64,000 nucleotides of DNA from SABI01 sp963677695 (GTDB taxonomy: Bacteria; Spirochaetota; Spirochaetia; Sphaerochaetales; Sphaerochaetaceae). The stretch lies in contig CAXXUJ010000001.1 of NCBI GenBank assembly GCA_963677695.2, positions 2,046,001-2,110,000 of the forward strand. Reading direction: 5' to 3'. A program made the translations under genes and the position numbers. Under the pieces are notes generated by a model. The model was not told where the DNA came from. It did no database searches and saw only the letters and a program-made list of their open reading frames with translations. This document shows, piece after piece, positions 17,027 to 25,485 of this stretch; within the stretch, counting starts at the first letter, position 1, and each line of letters opens with the position of its first letter.

Positions 17027-17564
17027 GTTTCCCTTTTTCCACCTTCTCCTGTATATAGGGGTAGGTGAGCAGGTGGCTCCTCTGCTCCACGACATTGAGC
17101 TGCTCGGTGACCCATTCTCTCTTTACGATGTCACTCATGAGCTCAGGATCTCTTTCCACCATCTCCTTTACAGGTCGTGCCAGCTCCAGCCATTTTTTCG
17201 TATGGGGAGCATGGTCGAGGGCATGCTCTTCTGCATAGAGGGCATTACAGCCCCCGCAGTTTGAATGACCGCAGACGATGATGTTCTCCACTCCCAGAAC
17301 CTGAACTGCATACTCGATGGCTGAGGTGGTAGAGAGAAACTCCTGGGAGTCATGATGGTACGGTACGATATTCGCGATATTTCGTATAATGAAGAGTTCT
17401 CCCGGAAGTGTTTTTGTGATCAGGGAGGGAACGATACGGGAATCTGAGCAGGAGATGAAGAGTGAGTGTGGTTTCTGCTGTTTCTCCAGTGCTCCGAAGA
17501 GTTCCTTGAAATGGATGAAATCATTGCTCGTGAAATCGCGTACGCCTTCAAACAGATATTCCAT
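16941..17564 (-). CDS. Beta-class carbonic anhydrase
   Basis: This zinc enzyme interconverts CO2 and bicarbonate. Counting from an upstream in-frame start at 17582, zinc ligands are Cys45, His106 and Cys109 with the Asp47/Arg49 dyad (CSDSRIVP and CGHSNCGGC). The likely start is ATG 17564, which has AGGGGG six bases upstream and gives 207 residues, normal for the class. It converges on the inserted ATPase gene. Two GTATAC-centred sites lie 77-140 bases upstream and may be operators. Confidence 0.93.
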   Translation of the reverse strand: MEYLFEGVRDFTSNDFIHFKELFGALEKQQKPHSLFISCSDSRIVPSLITKTLPGELFIIRNIANIVPYHHDSQEFLSTTSAIEYAVQVLGVENIIVCGHSNCGGCNALYAEEHALDHAPHTKKWLELARPVKEMVERDPELMSDIVKREWVTEQLNVVEQRSHLLTYPYIQEKVEKGKLNILGWYYMIGTGEVFNYDEQKHCFYLI

Positions 17565-17640
17565 GCTTTCCCCCTGATTCATTGTATGATGAACGACTCT
17601 CTTTGCATAGGTGAGAGCGAATGTGTCGGTTTTATGATAA

Positions 17641-17704
17641 ATTTTTCGAGTATACCCGAAATTTCATGCCGAAACGGAAAGTTTTTAGAGTATACCTGAA
17701 AAAT
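17641..17704. promoter_or_regulatory. Two GTATAC-centred sites upstream of carbonic anhydrase
   Basis: ATTTTTCGAGTATACCCGAA (17641-17660) and TTTTTAGAGTATACCTGAAA (17682-17701) are spaced 41 bases and match the sites ahead of the ATPase gene. The plus-strand sequence that follows (AGGTATGATGAAAAG, from 17708) resembles the ATPase gene leader AGGTATAATTT, so part of this region may be a relic of the same type of promoter. The rest of 17583-17802 holds no gene. Confidence 0.5.
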
Positions 17705-17802
17705 TAAGGTATGATGAAAAGATCACAGTCAACATTCTATTCGCTAGCCTATAAAAGAATGAGAAAGGTTCTACGGGATGTGCATATAATAGGTGATTGA
17801 GA

Positions 17803-18516
17803 TCAGGCAGTTGCTGCCTGATCTGCAATTGCCTTCATTGTCTCCGGTATGTTGGTGAATATACCATCCACTCCTGCTTTCTGTGCTTTGAGGAATTCCT
17901 TTTCGTTATTCACCGTGTAGGTATTCACATGAATGCCCCTGTGGTGGAACGACTCTACCAGCTCGGGAGTGACGATCGAGATATCGGGATGGAAGTACTC
18001 GAAGCCGTAGGTTGAACAGAGGTGGTCGAACCCGGACATGCCGTACTCGCCTACAAGGAAACCCAAAGGGAGGTGGGGGGCATAGTCTCTCATTCTTAAA
18101 AGAGAGAGGGGATTGAAGGAGGAGATCAGCACCTGCTCGTCAAGTCGGTACTTGCGGATAAGGTAGCCCACCTTTTCCTCCATGCCGGGGTAGAAGATGA
18201 CAGAGGATTTGATCTCTATATTGGTAGTGAAGTCTTTATCGCGTGCCCACTCAAGGTATTGGCTCAGGGTCGGAATATGGTGGAGCCCGTCGGCGGTAAG
18301 TGGAAGGTCTTCATAGTGCATATCCTTCACGTACTTATCGAGATTGCAGACTCTCTTCAGCGTCTCGTCATGAAAGATCACGACCGTGCCGTCACTGGTC
18401 ATCTGGACATCGAGTTCTATCCCGTCAGTTCCTGCCTCATACGCCTTTTCGAAGGCGAGCATGGTATTTTCAGCATAGCTGCCACTGTAACCCCGGTGAG
18501 AAAAAATGAGCATCAC
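17803..18516 (-). CDS. Glycerophosphodiester phosphodiesterase
   Basis: The 237-residue cytoplasmic-type GDPD hydrolyses glycerophosphodiesters to glycerol 3-phosphate and an alcohol. The start MMLIFSHRGYSGSYAENTML carries the catalytic His and Arg. GIELDVQMTSDG supplies the metal-binding Glu-Asp pair, and VVIFHDETL the second catalytic His. The C-terminal GVDGIFTNIPE is also typical. No signal peptide is seen. The stop overlaps a 9-bp inverted repeat (ATCAGGCAG/CTGCCTGAT, about 17802-17822) without a T-run. Confidence 0.93.
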   Translation of the reverse strand: MMLIFSHRGYSGSYAENTMLAFEKAYEAGTDGIELDVQMTSDGTVVIFHDETLKRVCNLDKYVKDMHYEDLPLTADGLHHIPTLSQYLEWARDKDFTTNIEIKSSVIFYPGMEEKVGYLIRKYRLDEQVLISSFNPLSLLRMRDYAPHLPLGFLVGEYGMSGFDHLCSTYGFEYFHPDISIVTPELVESFHHRGIHVNTYTVNNEKEFLKAQKAGVDGIFTNIPETMKAIADQAATA

Positions 18517-18611
18517 CGTACCTCCTCTCTAGGATAAGTGTAGTGATGCTCATATCTGCGTGTCAAATAACGAAAGGGTAGATTATCAATATTTCATCGA
18601 TAATCACAAGA

Positions 18612-19577
18612 TTATTTGTTAACAACGTTCACAGGATTTCCGTTTATGTAACTTTTCAGGTTGTCAACTGCGATTCCCATCAGACGTGTTCTGCTTTCCA
18701 CCGGTGCCCAGCTGATGTGGGGGGTGATCAGACAGTTCTTTGCCTTCAGCAGGGGATTATCTCCCTTGATAGGTTCGGTTGAAGCAACATCCAGTCCTGC
18801 AGCATAGACCTTACCGCTGTTCAGTGCGTCAGCAAGATCCTGTTCCACAATGAGGGGACCGCGTGAATTGTTGATGATGATCACACCGTCTTTCATCTTC
18901 GCAATGTTATCCTTGTTGATGATCCCTTCGGTTTCAGCAAAGAGGGGACAGTGGAGAGCGATCACATCAGCTTCTGCGAACACCGTATCAAGGTCAGCAT
19001 ACTGACAGGTGTCGCTCACCAGGTCGGCATTCTGGAAGGTATCATAGGCAAGCACCTTCATGCCGAAGGCCTGAGCGATTCTTCCTGTGCTCTGTCCGAT
19101 TCTTCCGTAGCCGATCACACCGATAGTCTTGCCTGCAAGCTCGATAAGGGGGTAGTCCCAGAAGCACCAGTCTGCATTGCTTTCCCAGCGTCCTTCATGA
19201 ACTGCTTCACTGTGGTGACCCACATGGTGGCAGATCTCAAGAAGAAGTGCGATAGCGAACTGACCTACTGCATCGGTACCGTAGGTGGGAATGTTGGTCA
19301 CGGAAATTCCTGCTGCCTTTGCAGCAGCAACGTCGACGACGTTGTAACCGGTTGCAAGGACGCCGACAAACTTCAGGTTGGGGCACTTTGCAATGATAGC
19401 TTCGTTTACAGGAGTCTTGTTGGTGAACACATAGGCTGCGTCCCCGATCCTCTCTGCAATGATATCATTGGCAATCGGTGTTCTGTCGTAGACAGTGAGT
19501 TCGCCCAGTGCTTCAAGAGCTTCCCAGCTCAGGTCGCCCGGGTTGAGGGTGTATCCGTCAAGTACTACAATTTTCAT
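18612..19577 (-). CDS. D-2-hydroxyacid dehydrogenase (glycerate/hydroxypyruvate type)
   Basis: The 321-residue NAD-dependent enzyme starts at ATG 19577 with AAGGAGA upstream; a frame extending to 19643 is probably not translated. The Rossmann motif is GYGRIG (156-161). Catalytic residues are Arg239 (NNSRGP), Glu268 and His287 (TPHISW). The substrate loop ATGYNVVD and the overall pattern resemble glycerate dehydrogenases. It would fit with GarR (52536) in glycerate metabolism, but the substrate is inferred. It diverges from the RpiR gene across a promoter region containing the palindrome at 19686. Confidence 0.9.
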   Translation of the reverse strand: MKIVVLDGYTLNPGDLSWEALEALGELTVYDRTPIANDIIAERIGDAAYVFTNKTPVNEAIIAKCPNLKFVGVLATGYNVVDVAAAKAAGISVTNIPTYGTDAVGQFAIALLLEICHHVGHHSEAVHEGRWESNADWCFWDYPLIELAGKTIGVIGYGRIGQSTGRIAQAFGMKVLAYDTFQNADLVSDTCQYADLDTVFAEADVIALHCPLFAETEGIINKDNIAKMKDGVIIINNSRGPLIVEQDLADALNSGKVYAAGLDVASTEPIKGDNPLLKAKNCLITPHISWAPVESRTRLMGIAVDNLKSYINGNPVNVVNK

Positions 19578-19685
19578 AATTCTTGTCTCCTTAGAGTCTT
19601 CTTTATTCAATGTGAGGGAAAGTGATACATTATCTATCGGCAACGGTACTGTAGCATGTTGTCAGAGCTAACTCAAGAAGCGAAA

Positions 19686-19699
19686 TGAAAAATTTTTCA
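19686..19699. promoter_or_regulatory. Candidate RpiR operator, site 1
   Basis: TGAAAAATTTTTCA is a perfect 14-bp palindrome between the divergent hydroxyacid dehydrogenase and RpiR genes. Near-identical copies lie upstream of the ABC operon (20854) and the transketolase operon (26609). Confidence 0.6.
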
Positions 19700-19765
19700 A
19701 AAAAAGTAAAAAAAATTTGAAATATGGTGTACAATCAGTTGAAGTTATGCAGGAGGGTAGATGTT

Positions 19766-20626
19766 TTGGACAATTCACTTATTTTTTTAACAAGAATAAA
19801 CCATCATTATCATATACTCAGTAATGCTGAGAAGAAAATTGCAGATCATATACTAGAGAAGCATGCAGAGCTTGGTGATTTTACCTCTCAATCACTGGCT
19901 CTGATTACAGGGACCAGTCCTGCTACAGTAGTCAGGTTCTGTAGATCTATTGGATTTAAAAGTTTTGTTGAATTTAAAATGTATCTAAAACATGAGTTGA
20001 TCAGTCCAACTGCCAACTGGTATGAGGTGAAAAGCGACGAATCGATAGCGATGATCAAACAGAAATCTTTCAGTTTTAATAAGAACAGTATGGATGAAAC
20101 CCTTGCAGTGATTGATGATAGGGAGTTGGAAAGGGCTGTTGATTTTATAAATAATGCGAATGAAGTTATCATTATAGGGGAGGGTGGATCAGGTTCCTCT
20201 GCGCGTGCGGCCTATGACTCATTTTTACAGATAGGAATCCCTTGCACTATGATTGATGATCCGTTTTTTCAGATTCTTGCAATTTCAAAAATGCAACCCG
20301 GAGGGAAAGGTGTTGTATGTGGATTCAGTCATAGCGGAATGAGCCGAAATGTGTATGAAAGTATTAAATTTGCACACGAGATGAATATCAATACCATAGG
20401 TTTTATAGGGATAACAGGCGCGCCTTTGAGTAAATTCCTTGATATTATACTACTAACCGGCGTCTCAAACCATCCTTATTTCAGTGATACTCTTTCTGCT
20501 AGAATCTGTGAGCTAAATGTGGTCTCAACTATTCATGCTGTGTTGTCGATTAGAAGAAAGGAAGAATTGGGAGACTTCAGAGAAGATATTGATAAACTTC
20601 TAAGTATTAAACGAGTGAAAAGATAG
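19766..20626 (+). CDS. RpiR-family transcriptional regulator (first of three)
   Basis: An N-terminal RpiR helix-turn-helix domain (LSNAEKKIADHILEKHAELG, then LALITGTSPATVVRFCRSIG) is followed by a SIS sugar-phosphate-binding domain (VIIIGEGGSGSSARAAYDSF; later CGFSHSGMSRNV). The TTG at 19766 after AGGAGG (9 bases) is the preferred start (287 residues); an ATG at 19724 also fits the frame. These regulators bind a phosphosugar effector and palindromic operators. The TGAAAAATTTTTCA sites at its own promoter and two nearby operons make it the natural candidate for their control. The gene is AT-rich relative to the transketolase genes. Confidence 0.9.
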   Translation: MDNSLIFLTRINHHYHILSNAEKKIADHILEKHAELGDFTSQSLALITGTSPATVVRFCRSIGFKSFVEFKMYLKHELISPTANWYEVKSDESIAMIKQKSFSFNKNSMDETLAVIDDRELERAVDFINNANEVIIIGEGGSGSSARAAYDSFLQIGIPCTMIDDPFFQILAISKMQPGGKGVVCGFSHSGMSRNVYESIKFAHEMNINTIGFIGITGAPLSKFLDIILLTGVSNHPYFSDTLSARICELNVVSTIHAVLSIRRKEELGDFREDIDKLLSIKRVKR

Positions 20627-20666
20627 CGATTAGTTAGATATAAACAAACCATTGCCTATTACACGA

Positions 20667-20699
20667 CCCCAGTCTCTTTTTAGACTGGGGCTTTTATTT
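20667..20699 (+). terminator. Terminator of the first RpiR gene
   Basis: CCCCAGTCT (20667-20675) pairs with AGACTGGGG (20682-20690) and is followed by CTTTTATTT. This isolates the ABC operon, which has its own promoter. Confidence 0.9.
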
Positions 20700-20792
20700 A
20701 TGCTCGATATAATTTAACGATCAAGAAAATATAAGTAATTAATATATGGAATAGTTTTAAAAATTAGGCCTCGAAAATTATGAAAATAAAAG

Positions 20793-20867
20793 TTGACAAC
20801 TGAAATGAAGTCTCATAGGATATAAAATATATTTCGAAAAATGAATGAAAAAATGGAAAATTTTTCA
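20793..20867 (+). promoter_or_regulatory. Promoter and RpiR operator of the ABC operon
   Basis: TTGACA (20793-20798), 17 bases and TAGGAT (20816-20821), with an alternative TATAAA immediately downstream, form the promoter. TGGAAAATTTTTCA (20854-20867) matches 13 of 14 bases of the palindrome at 19686 and lies just downstream of the expected transcription start, a position suited to repression. Confidence 0.6.
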
Positions 20868-20921
20868 TTATTTTAATTCTTACTGTATCGTGTGCTAATT
20901 TGAAGAGGAAAAGGATTCAAG

Positions 20922-22409
20922 ATGAAAACGATTCTTTCGACATCAGGAATAACAAAGGTCTTTGGTGGTATTCATGCTCTCAAAGGTGTTGACTTTGAAC
21001 TTCAGACTGGGGAAGTTCATGCACTTCTTGGAGAGAATGGAGCAGGTAAAAGTACTTTGATTAAAGTATTGTCAGGAGCTCATGCTCCTAACAGCGGTCA
21101 TATTACTGTTGATGGTGTTCAATATTCTCAATATTCTCCCGATCAGGCAATGGAATTAGGTATTTCCACGATTTACCAGGAAACAAGTTTGTTCCCGGAT
21201 CTTTCAGTTGCTGAAAATTTATTCGCTGGCAAGCTTATTCAGAATAAATGGGCTCTAGACTGGAAAGAGATGATTCGAAAATCTGATGAAATTTTCTCTA
21301 CCCTAGGTGTTCATATCCCGGCGACAGAGCGTCTTGGGAATCTTGGAAAGGCCTCAGCCCAATTGGTTGAAATTGCGAAGGCTCTTACCTATAACGCAAA
21401 AATTTTAATCATGGATGAACCTACGGCCGCTCTGTCTGCGGGAGATACACAGAGATTGTTTGATATAATCAGGAAACTCAAAGCAGATGGAACTGCTATA
21501 ATTTTCATTTCCCACCATCTTGAGGAAGTAATGGAAATAGCTGATCGAGCTACGATTTTCAGAGATGGTGAGATGGTTGGAACTGCACTAATAGAAGATG
21601 TCGATGCAAAGTGGATTGTAAACAAAATGGTTGGCAAAGAATTCTCCCAGTCTAAACTCAGATCTTATAGAGAACCGGGGAAAGATCTTTTAAACGTTAA
21701 CAATCTTAGCAGAGGTAAATTTTATCGTGATGTGAATCTTACTCTTCGAGAGGGGGAAGTATTAGGAATCGCAGGACTTGTGGGGGCAGGAAAGACGGAA
21801 CTTCTAAGATCTATTTTTGGTATTGATCCAATTGATTCAGGAGAGATTCAATATAGGAATGAACGTCTTCCAAAGAGCACCTTTGGAATTATAAAAAAAG
21901 GCATAGGACTCATTCCAGAGGATAGAGGAAAAGAGGGACTCCTCCTTCAGTTGTCCTCTTCTCTCAACCTCTCCATGACGACGTTCAGGAAAGATGCAAA
22001 ATTAGGAATCATAGACAAGTCGAAAGAATTGGGAATCGCAAAAGAAATGTTCGATGCTCTAAATATCCATCCTTCCGGAATGTATAACATGATTGCTAAA
22101 AACTTTTCTGGAGGAAATCAGCAGAAAATAGTTTTAGGCAAATGGCTGGCCGGTAATCCAGCTGTCCTTATGCTGGACGATCCTACGCAGGGTGTAGATG
22201 TGCATGCTAAATTCGAAATTCATAAATTAATAGACAATGTCGTTAATAAAGGAATGGGTGTAATTCTTGTTTCTTCTGATTTTCAGGAACTGGTAGATCT
22301 TTCAGACCGGGTTATGGTCATGAGAAGCGGGCGATTTGTTGCAGAACTCGATAAGGGTTGTGAAGTTTCGGATATCATCGACCATGTCAGTGGTCAGGGG
22401 AAGGAGTGA
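20922..22409 (+). CDS. Sugar ABC transporter ATP-binding protein (RbsA/LsrA type)
   Basis: The 495-residue CUT2-family ATPase contains two nucleotide-binding domains. The first has Walker A GENGAGKST (38-46), Walker B ILIMDEPTAAL and a degenerate signature. The second has GLVGAGKTE (about 285) and the signature FSGGNQQK with VLMLDDPTQG. It energises import through the two permeases encoded next. The order ATPase, permease, permease, binding protein is that of lsrACDB and rhaTQPS operons. It has no targeting signal and acts at the inner face of the membrane. Confidence 0.95.
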   Translation: MKTILSTSGITKVFGGIHALKGVDFELQTGEVHALLGENGAGKSTLIKVLSGAHAPNSGHITVDGVQYSQYSPDQAMELGISTIYQETSLFPDLSVAENLFAGKLIQNKWALDWKEMIRKSDEIFSTLGVHIPATERLGNLGKASAQLVEIAKALTYNAKILIMDEPTAALSAGDTQRLFDIIRKLKADGTAIIFISHHLEEVMEIADRATIFRDGEMVGTALIEDVDAKWIVNKMVGKEFSQSKLRSYREPGKDLLNVNNLSRGKFYRDVNLTLREGEVLGIAGLVGAGKTELLRSIFGIDPIDSGEIQYRNERLPKSTFGIIKKGIGLIPEDRGKEGLLLQLSSSLNLSMTTFRKDAKLGIIDKSKELGIAKEMFDALNIHPSGMYNMIAKNFSGGNQQKIVLGKWLAGNPAVLMLDDPTQGVDVHAKFEIHKLIDNVVNKGMGVILVSSDFQELVDLSDRVMVMRSGRFVAELDKGCEVSDIIDHVSGQGKE

Positions 22410-22416
22410 TTAAGCT

Positions 22417-23361
22417 ATGGTCGTTAGCAGAAAAAGTGAAATATCATTAGGAGTGATTCTTCTCGTTTTAATTCTTCTTCCAACAATTAAAGACAGTTCT
22501 TTCTTGTCCATAGATAATCTGAAAGACGTGGCGATTAATTCATCGTATGTCTTTATTTCCGCTATCGGGATGATGCTCATCATTTTAAGTGGTGATATAG
22601 ATGTTTCGGTAGGTGCTATTCTTGCAATAGCCGGAGCGGTGGCAGGTACACTTGCAAAAGCTGGATACCCGATACCAGTCATTATGTTAGCCGCAGTGCT
22701 TACCGGTATGGTGCTTGGGTTTATAAACGGTCTACTTGTTACCGGATTTCGCATTCAGGCAATTATTGCAACACTTGGAACTATGAGTATATTCCGAGGC
22801 ATGTTTATCATTATTACAAAGGGGAAATGGGTGACAACCCTGCCTGACAATATCCTGAGTTTCGGGAGAGGTAGCTTTATCGGTATACCGATACCCATTC
22901 TCATGGCGATTGTGATTTTTATCATATCCAGTTTCTTTCTAACCTACACGAAGAAAGGGCGACATATTTATTGTATTGGGTCGAATTCCGAGGCTGCACG
23001 TCTGGCAGGGATTCACGTTGCTAAAACGAGGTTGCTGGTATTCATTCTAAACGGGGCTTTGCTGGGTTTCTCATCCCTCATATTTATTGGAAGGTATGGC
23101 AGTATCCAGTCTAATACTGGGATAGGGTTTGAAATGGTAGTGATTTCCGCAGTGATCGTTGGTGGTGCCAGTATTATGGGAGGAGCTGGAACGGTAGTGG
23201 GAACTCTTGCTGGTTCTATTCTTATAACAATTATCAGTACGGTTCTGATCTTCTTTAATATCAGCGCTTTCTGGGAACAGGCAGTGCAGGGTGCCTTCAT
23301 CCTTTTTGCGGTCCTGTATTATACCGTCATCGCTTCAAAACCTAAAAAAGTACGGTCATAA
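22417..23361 (+). CDS. CUT2 ABC transporter permease, first subunit
   Basis: The 314-residue protein has about eight to ten hydrophobic segments and the RbsC-family signature around GGASIMGGAGTVVGTLAGSI (about residues 248-267), with GDIDVSVGAILAIAG near residue 67. It begins seven bases after the ATPase stop and would pair with the next permease as a heterodimer, LsrC/LsrD-like. Confidence 0.92.
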   Translation: MVVSRKSEISLGVILLVLILLPTIKDSSFLSIDNLKDVAINSSYVFISAIGMMLIILSGDIDVSVGAILAIAGAVAGTLAKAGYPIPVIMLAAVLTGMVLGFINGLLVTGFRIQAIIATLGTMSIFRGMFIIITKGKWVTTLPDNILSFGRGSFIGIPIPILMAIVIFIISSFFLTYTKKGRHIYCIGSNSEAARLAGIHVAKTRLLVFILNGALLGFSSLIFIGRYGSIQSNTGIGFEMVVISAVIVGGASIMGGAGTVVGTLAGSILITIISTVLIFFNISAFWEQAVQGAFILFAVLYYTVIASKPKKVRS

Positions 23362-23373
23362 GGGGATTTTATC

Positions 23374-24333
23374 ATGAAGCTTAATTCTATAAATTCAACG
23401 GCTAAATATAACATAATCATGCTCTTCGTTCTTGTGATTGTTATTATGATTATGTCTAATATTTCACCCTATTTCTTCTCCTTTCGGAATCTCCTAGATT
23501 CCACTAGGCTAGGATCTGAAATAGGAATAGTCGCACTCGGGATGTCCCTTGTGATTCTGCTCGGCGGAATAGATCTTTCTGTGGGGTCTATGTTTGCACT
23601 ATCTTCGATTGTTTTCGGATACTTATTCTCATTGAATTTTTCATTCCTTCCCGCTGCTCTAATCACAATTCTGGTTGGTTCGTTGCTTGGTGCTGTTAAT
23701 GGCTATGCAGTAAGTAAATTCGGACTTCCAGCTTTCCTCGTGACGTTAAGCACTATGGGTGTGTATAGAGGGCTTTCTATCGGATTTTCTAAGGGGAATG
23801 CATATCCTGTGCCGGAATATCTTAACCAGGCAATTGGTGAAAAATCTCTGATCGGTATTCCACTGCAGTTTATTATCTTCCTTCTTGGTGTCGGCATTCT
23901 TGTGTTCCTTTTCAGAAGAACCACCATGGGAAGAATGTTCCTTGTGACTGGAAACAATGAAGTATCAGCCAAATTTTCAGGAGTCAACGTTCAAACTGTT
24001 AAAACCTTGATCTATACACTATCAGGTTTATTCAGTTCTGTGGCCGCAATTTTATTCTGTTCCAGGGTCATCAGTGCCAAAGCCGATTATGGTAAAGGAT
24101 ATGAACTGGATGCAATAACGATAGTGGTATTAGGTGGAGCTACTTTGCAGGGTGGGAAGATAAACCCATTGGGGACACTTCTTGGAATGCTTGTGATTAT
24201 TTTAACACGACGTGGCTTAACCATGGCCCTGATACCAGCGGAGGTTCAGACCGTTCTTATCGGTACAATACTGATCGTTGCTGTTGTCGCAAACAGTGAT
24301 ATTGGAAAAACATGGTTCAAAAAGAAAAAATAA
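23374..24333 (+). CDS. CUT2 ABC transporter permease, second subunit
   Basis: The 319-residue membrane protein has the family hallmarks GGIDLSVGSMFALSS (about 65) and VVLGGATLQGGKINPLGTLL (about 249). It starts 12 bases after the first permease. Two different permeases in one operon are typical of LsrCD- and RhaPQ-type importers, whereas ribose systems use one. Confidence 0.92.
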   Translation: MKLNSINSTAKYNIIMLFVLVIVIMIMSNISPYFFSFRNLLDSTRLGSEIGIVALGMSLVILLGGIDLSVGSMFALSSIVFGYLFSLNFSFLPAALITILVGSLLGAVNGYAVSKFGLPAFLVTLSTMGVYRGLSIGFSKGNAYPVPEYLNQAIGEKSLIGIPLQFIIFLLGVGILVFLFRRTTMGRMFLVTGNNEVSAKFSGVNVQTVKTLIYTLSGLFSSVAAILFCSRVISAKADYGKGYELDAITIVVLGGATLQGGKINPLGTLLGMLVIILTRRGLTMALIPAEVQTVLIGTILIVAVVANSDIGKTWFKKKK

Positions 24334-24388
24334 TGCGCATGTAATGCGTGGAAAATAAAGTTTTTTTTAGACGACAAGGAGGTCTGTC

Positions 24389-25396
24389 ATGTCAAGAAAG
24401 GTTAAGGTATTTGTGTTGATCGTAATGCTGGTAGCCACTGTGATGGTGAATGCTTTTGCGAACGGAACTCAGGAGGCGGCTTCAGAGAAGTATCGTATCG
24501 TAGTTATGCCGAAACTCGTTGGTATTGATTATTACAATGCAGTAAAGGAAGGCGTTGACCAGGCAGCGAGTGAACTGCCCGATGCGGAAATTATCTGGAT
24601 GGGACCGACCGAAGCTCAGGTCGAAAAGCAGATCGAGATGCTGGAGAATATTATTGTAACGAAACCGGATGCTATCTGTGTAGCGTCGAATGATAATGCG
24701 GCAATTGTTCCAGTTCTTAAAAAGGCAAAGAGTGAAGGTATTGCAGTGTTGAGCTGGGATGGAGATGCAGATTATAGAGATTTCTTCATCAACCTCGTAG
24801 ATTATGATGAGTTCGGTGCTGGTCTGGTCGATGCCATGGTAAATGAAGTCGGGTCTGAGGGTGATATCGCTATCATCACAACAACTTTCACAGCACCTAA
24901 CCAGGTTCTCTGGATCGAGGGTGTTGAAAAGCAGATTGCAGCGAAATATCCGAAGCTCAACATCGTTGATGTAAGACCTGCCGGCGAAAGTACGGAACAG
25001 GCTTATAAGATTACACAGGATTACCTTAAAAGCATGCCGAATCTGAAGGGACTCATCGTTCTTGGTGTTCCCAACGTGCCGGGCGCAGTGAATGCAGTGA
25101 AAGATGCTGGTAAAGTTGGTCAGGTTGCAGTAGTCGGTAATGCTACACCAAACGTGATGCGTCCTTATCTTAAAGAGGGAAGCGTTAAGTCAGTACTTCT
25201 CTGGGATGCTCCTGCACATGGGTACCTGACAGTATATTCTGCATACCGAATTATCACAGAGGGACTTTCTGTTGGTAAGGAGTATGATGCTGGTTCAATG
25301 GGTCCCTACAATCCAAAGGCCGATGATATCAGTATGCAGGTTTCACTTCCTGTCATGACTTTTACCAAGGACAATGTTGATAATTTCAATTTCTAA
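24389..25396 (+). CDS. Periplasmic sugar-binding protein, LsrB/RhaS family
   Basis: The 335-residue protein has a Sec signal peptide (MSRKVKVFVLIVMLVATVMV, cut near NAFANG; no lipobox cysteine). The mature part follows LsrB closely by eye: VVMPKLVG (Lys42), VLSWDGDADY (Asp124, Asp126), TPNVMRPYLKEGSVKSVLLW and FTKDNVDNFNF. Of the AI-2 ligands I remember for LsrB, lysine and the first aspartate are kept, but the Asp-Gln pair reads Asn171-Gln172 and the Pro/Ala loop differs. A rhamnose-like or other sugar ligand therefore seems more likely than AI-2. AAGGAGG precedes the ATG. Confidence 0.92.
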   Translation: MSRKVKVFVLIVMLVATVMVNAFANGTQEAASEKYRIVVMPKLVGIDYYNAVKEGVDQAASELPDAEIIWMGPTEAQVEKQIEMLENIIVTKPDAICVASNDNAAIVPVLKKAKSEGIAVLSWDGDADYRDFFINLVDYDEFGAGLVDAMVNEVGSEGDIAIITTTFTAPNQVLWIEGVEKQIAAKYPKLNIVDVRPAGESTEQAYKITQDYLKSMPNLKGLIVLGVPNVPGAVNAVKDAGKVGQVAVVGNATPNVMRPYLKEGSVKSVLLWDAPAHGYLTVYSAYRIITEGLSVGKEYDAGSMGPYNPKADDISMQVSLPVMTFTKDNVDNFNF

Positions 25397-25412
25397 AGAC
25401 TTGAAACGTTTC

Positions 25413-25462
25413 GTGGGGCATTTCCGGATAGATTATTCGGTGAATGCCCCACTCATTTTTTT
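25413..25462 (+). terminator. Terminator of the ABC operon
   Basis: GTGGGGCATT (25413-25422) pairs with AATGCCCCAC (25443-25452), followed by TCATTTTTTT. The metallo-hydrolase gene starts 34 bases after the stem, so it depends on read-through or a promoter within this short gap. Confidence 0.85.
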
Positions 25463-25485
25463 ATGGTTAAAAGGAAAATATTAAA

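Noticed and set aside
24389..25396. Calling the importer an AI-2 (Lsr) system
   Set aside because: Gene order fits, but key ligand positions differ and RhaS-type importers have the same layout.
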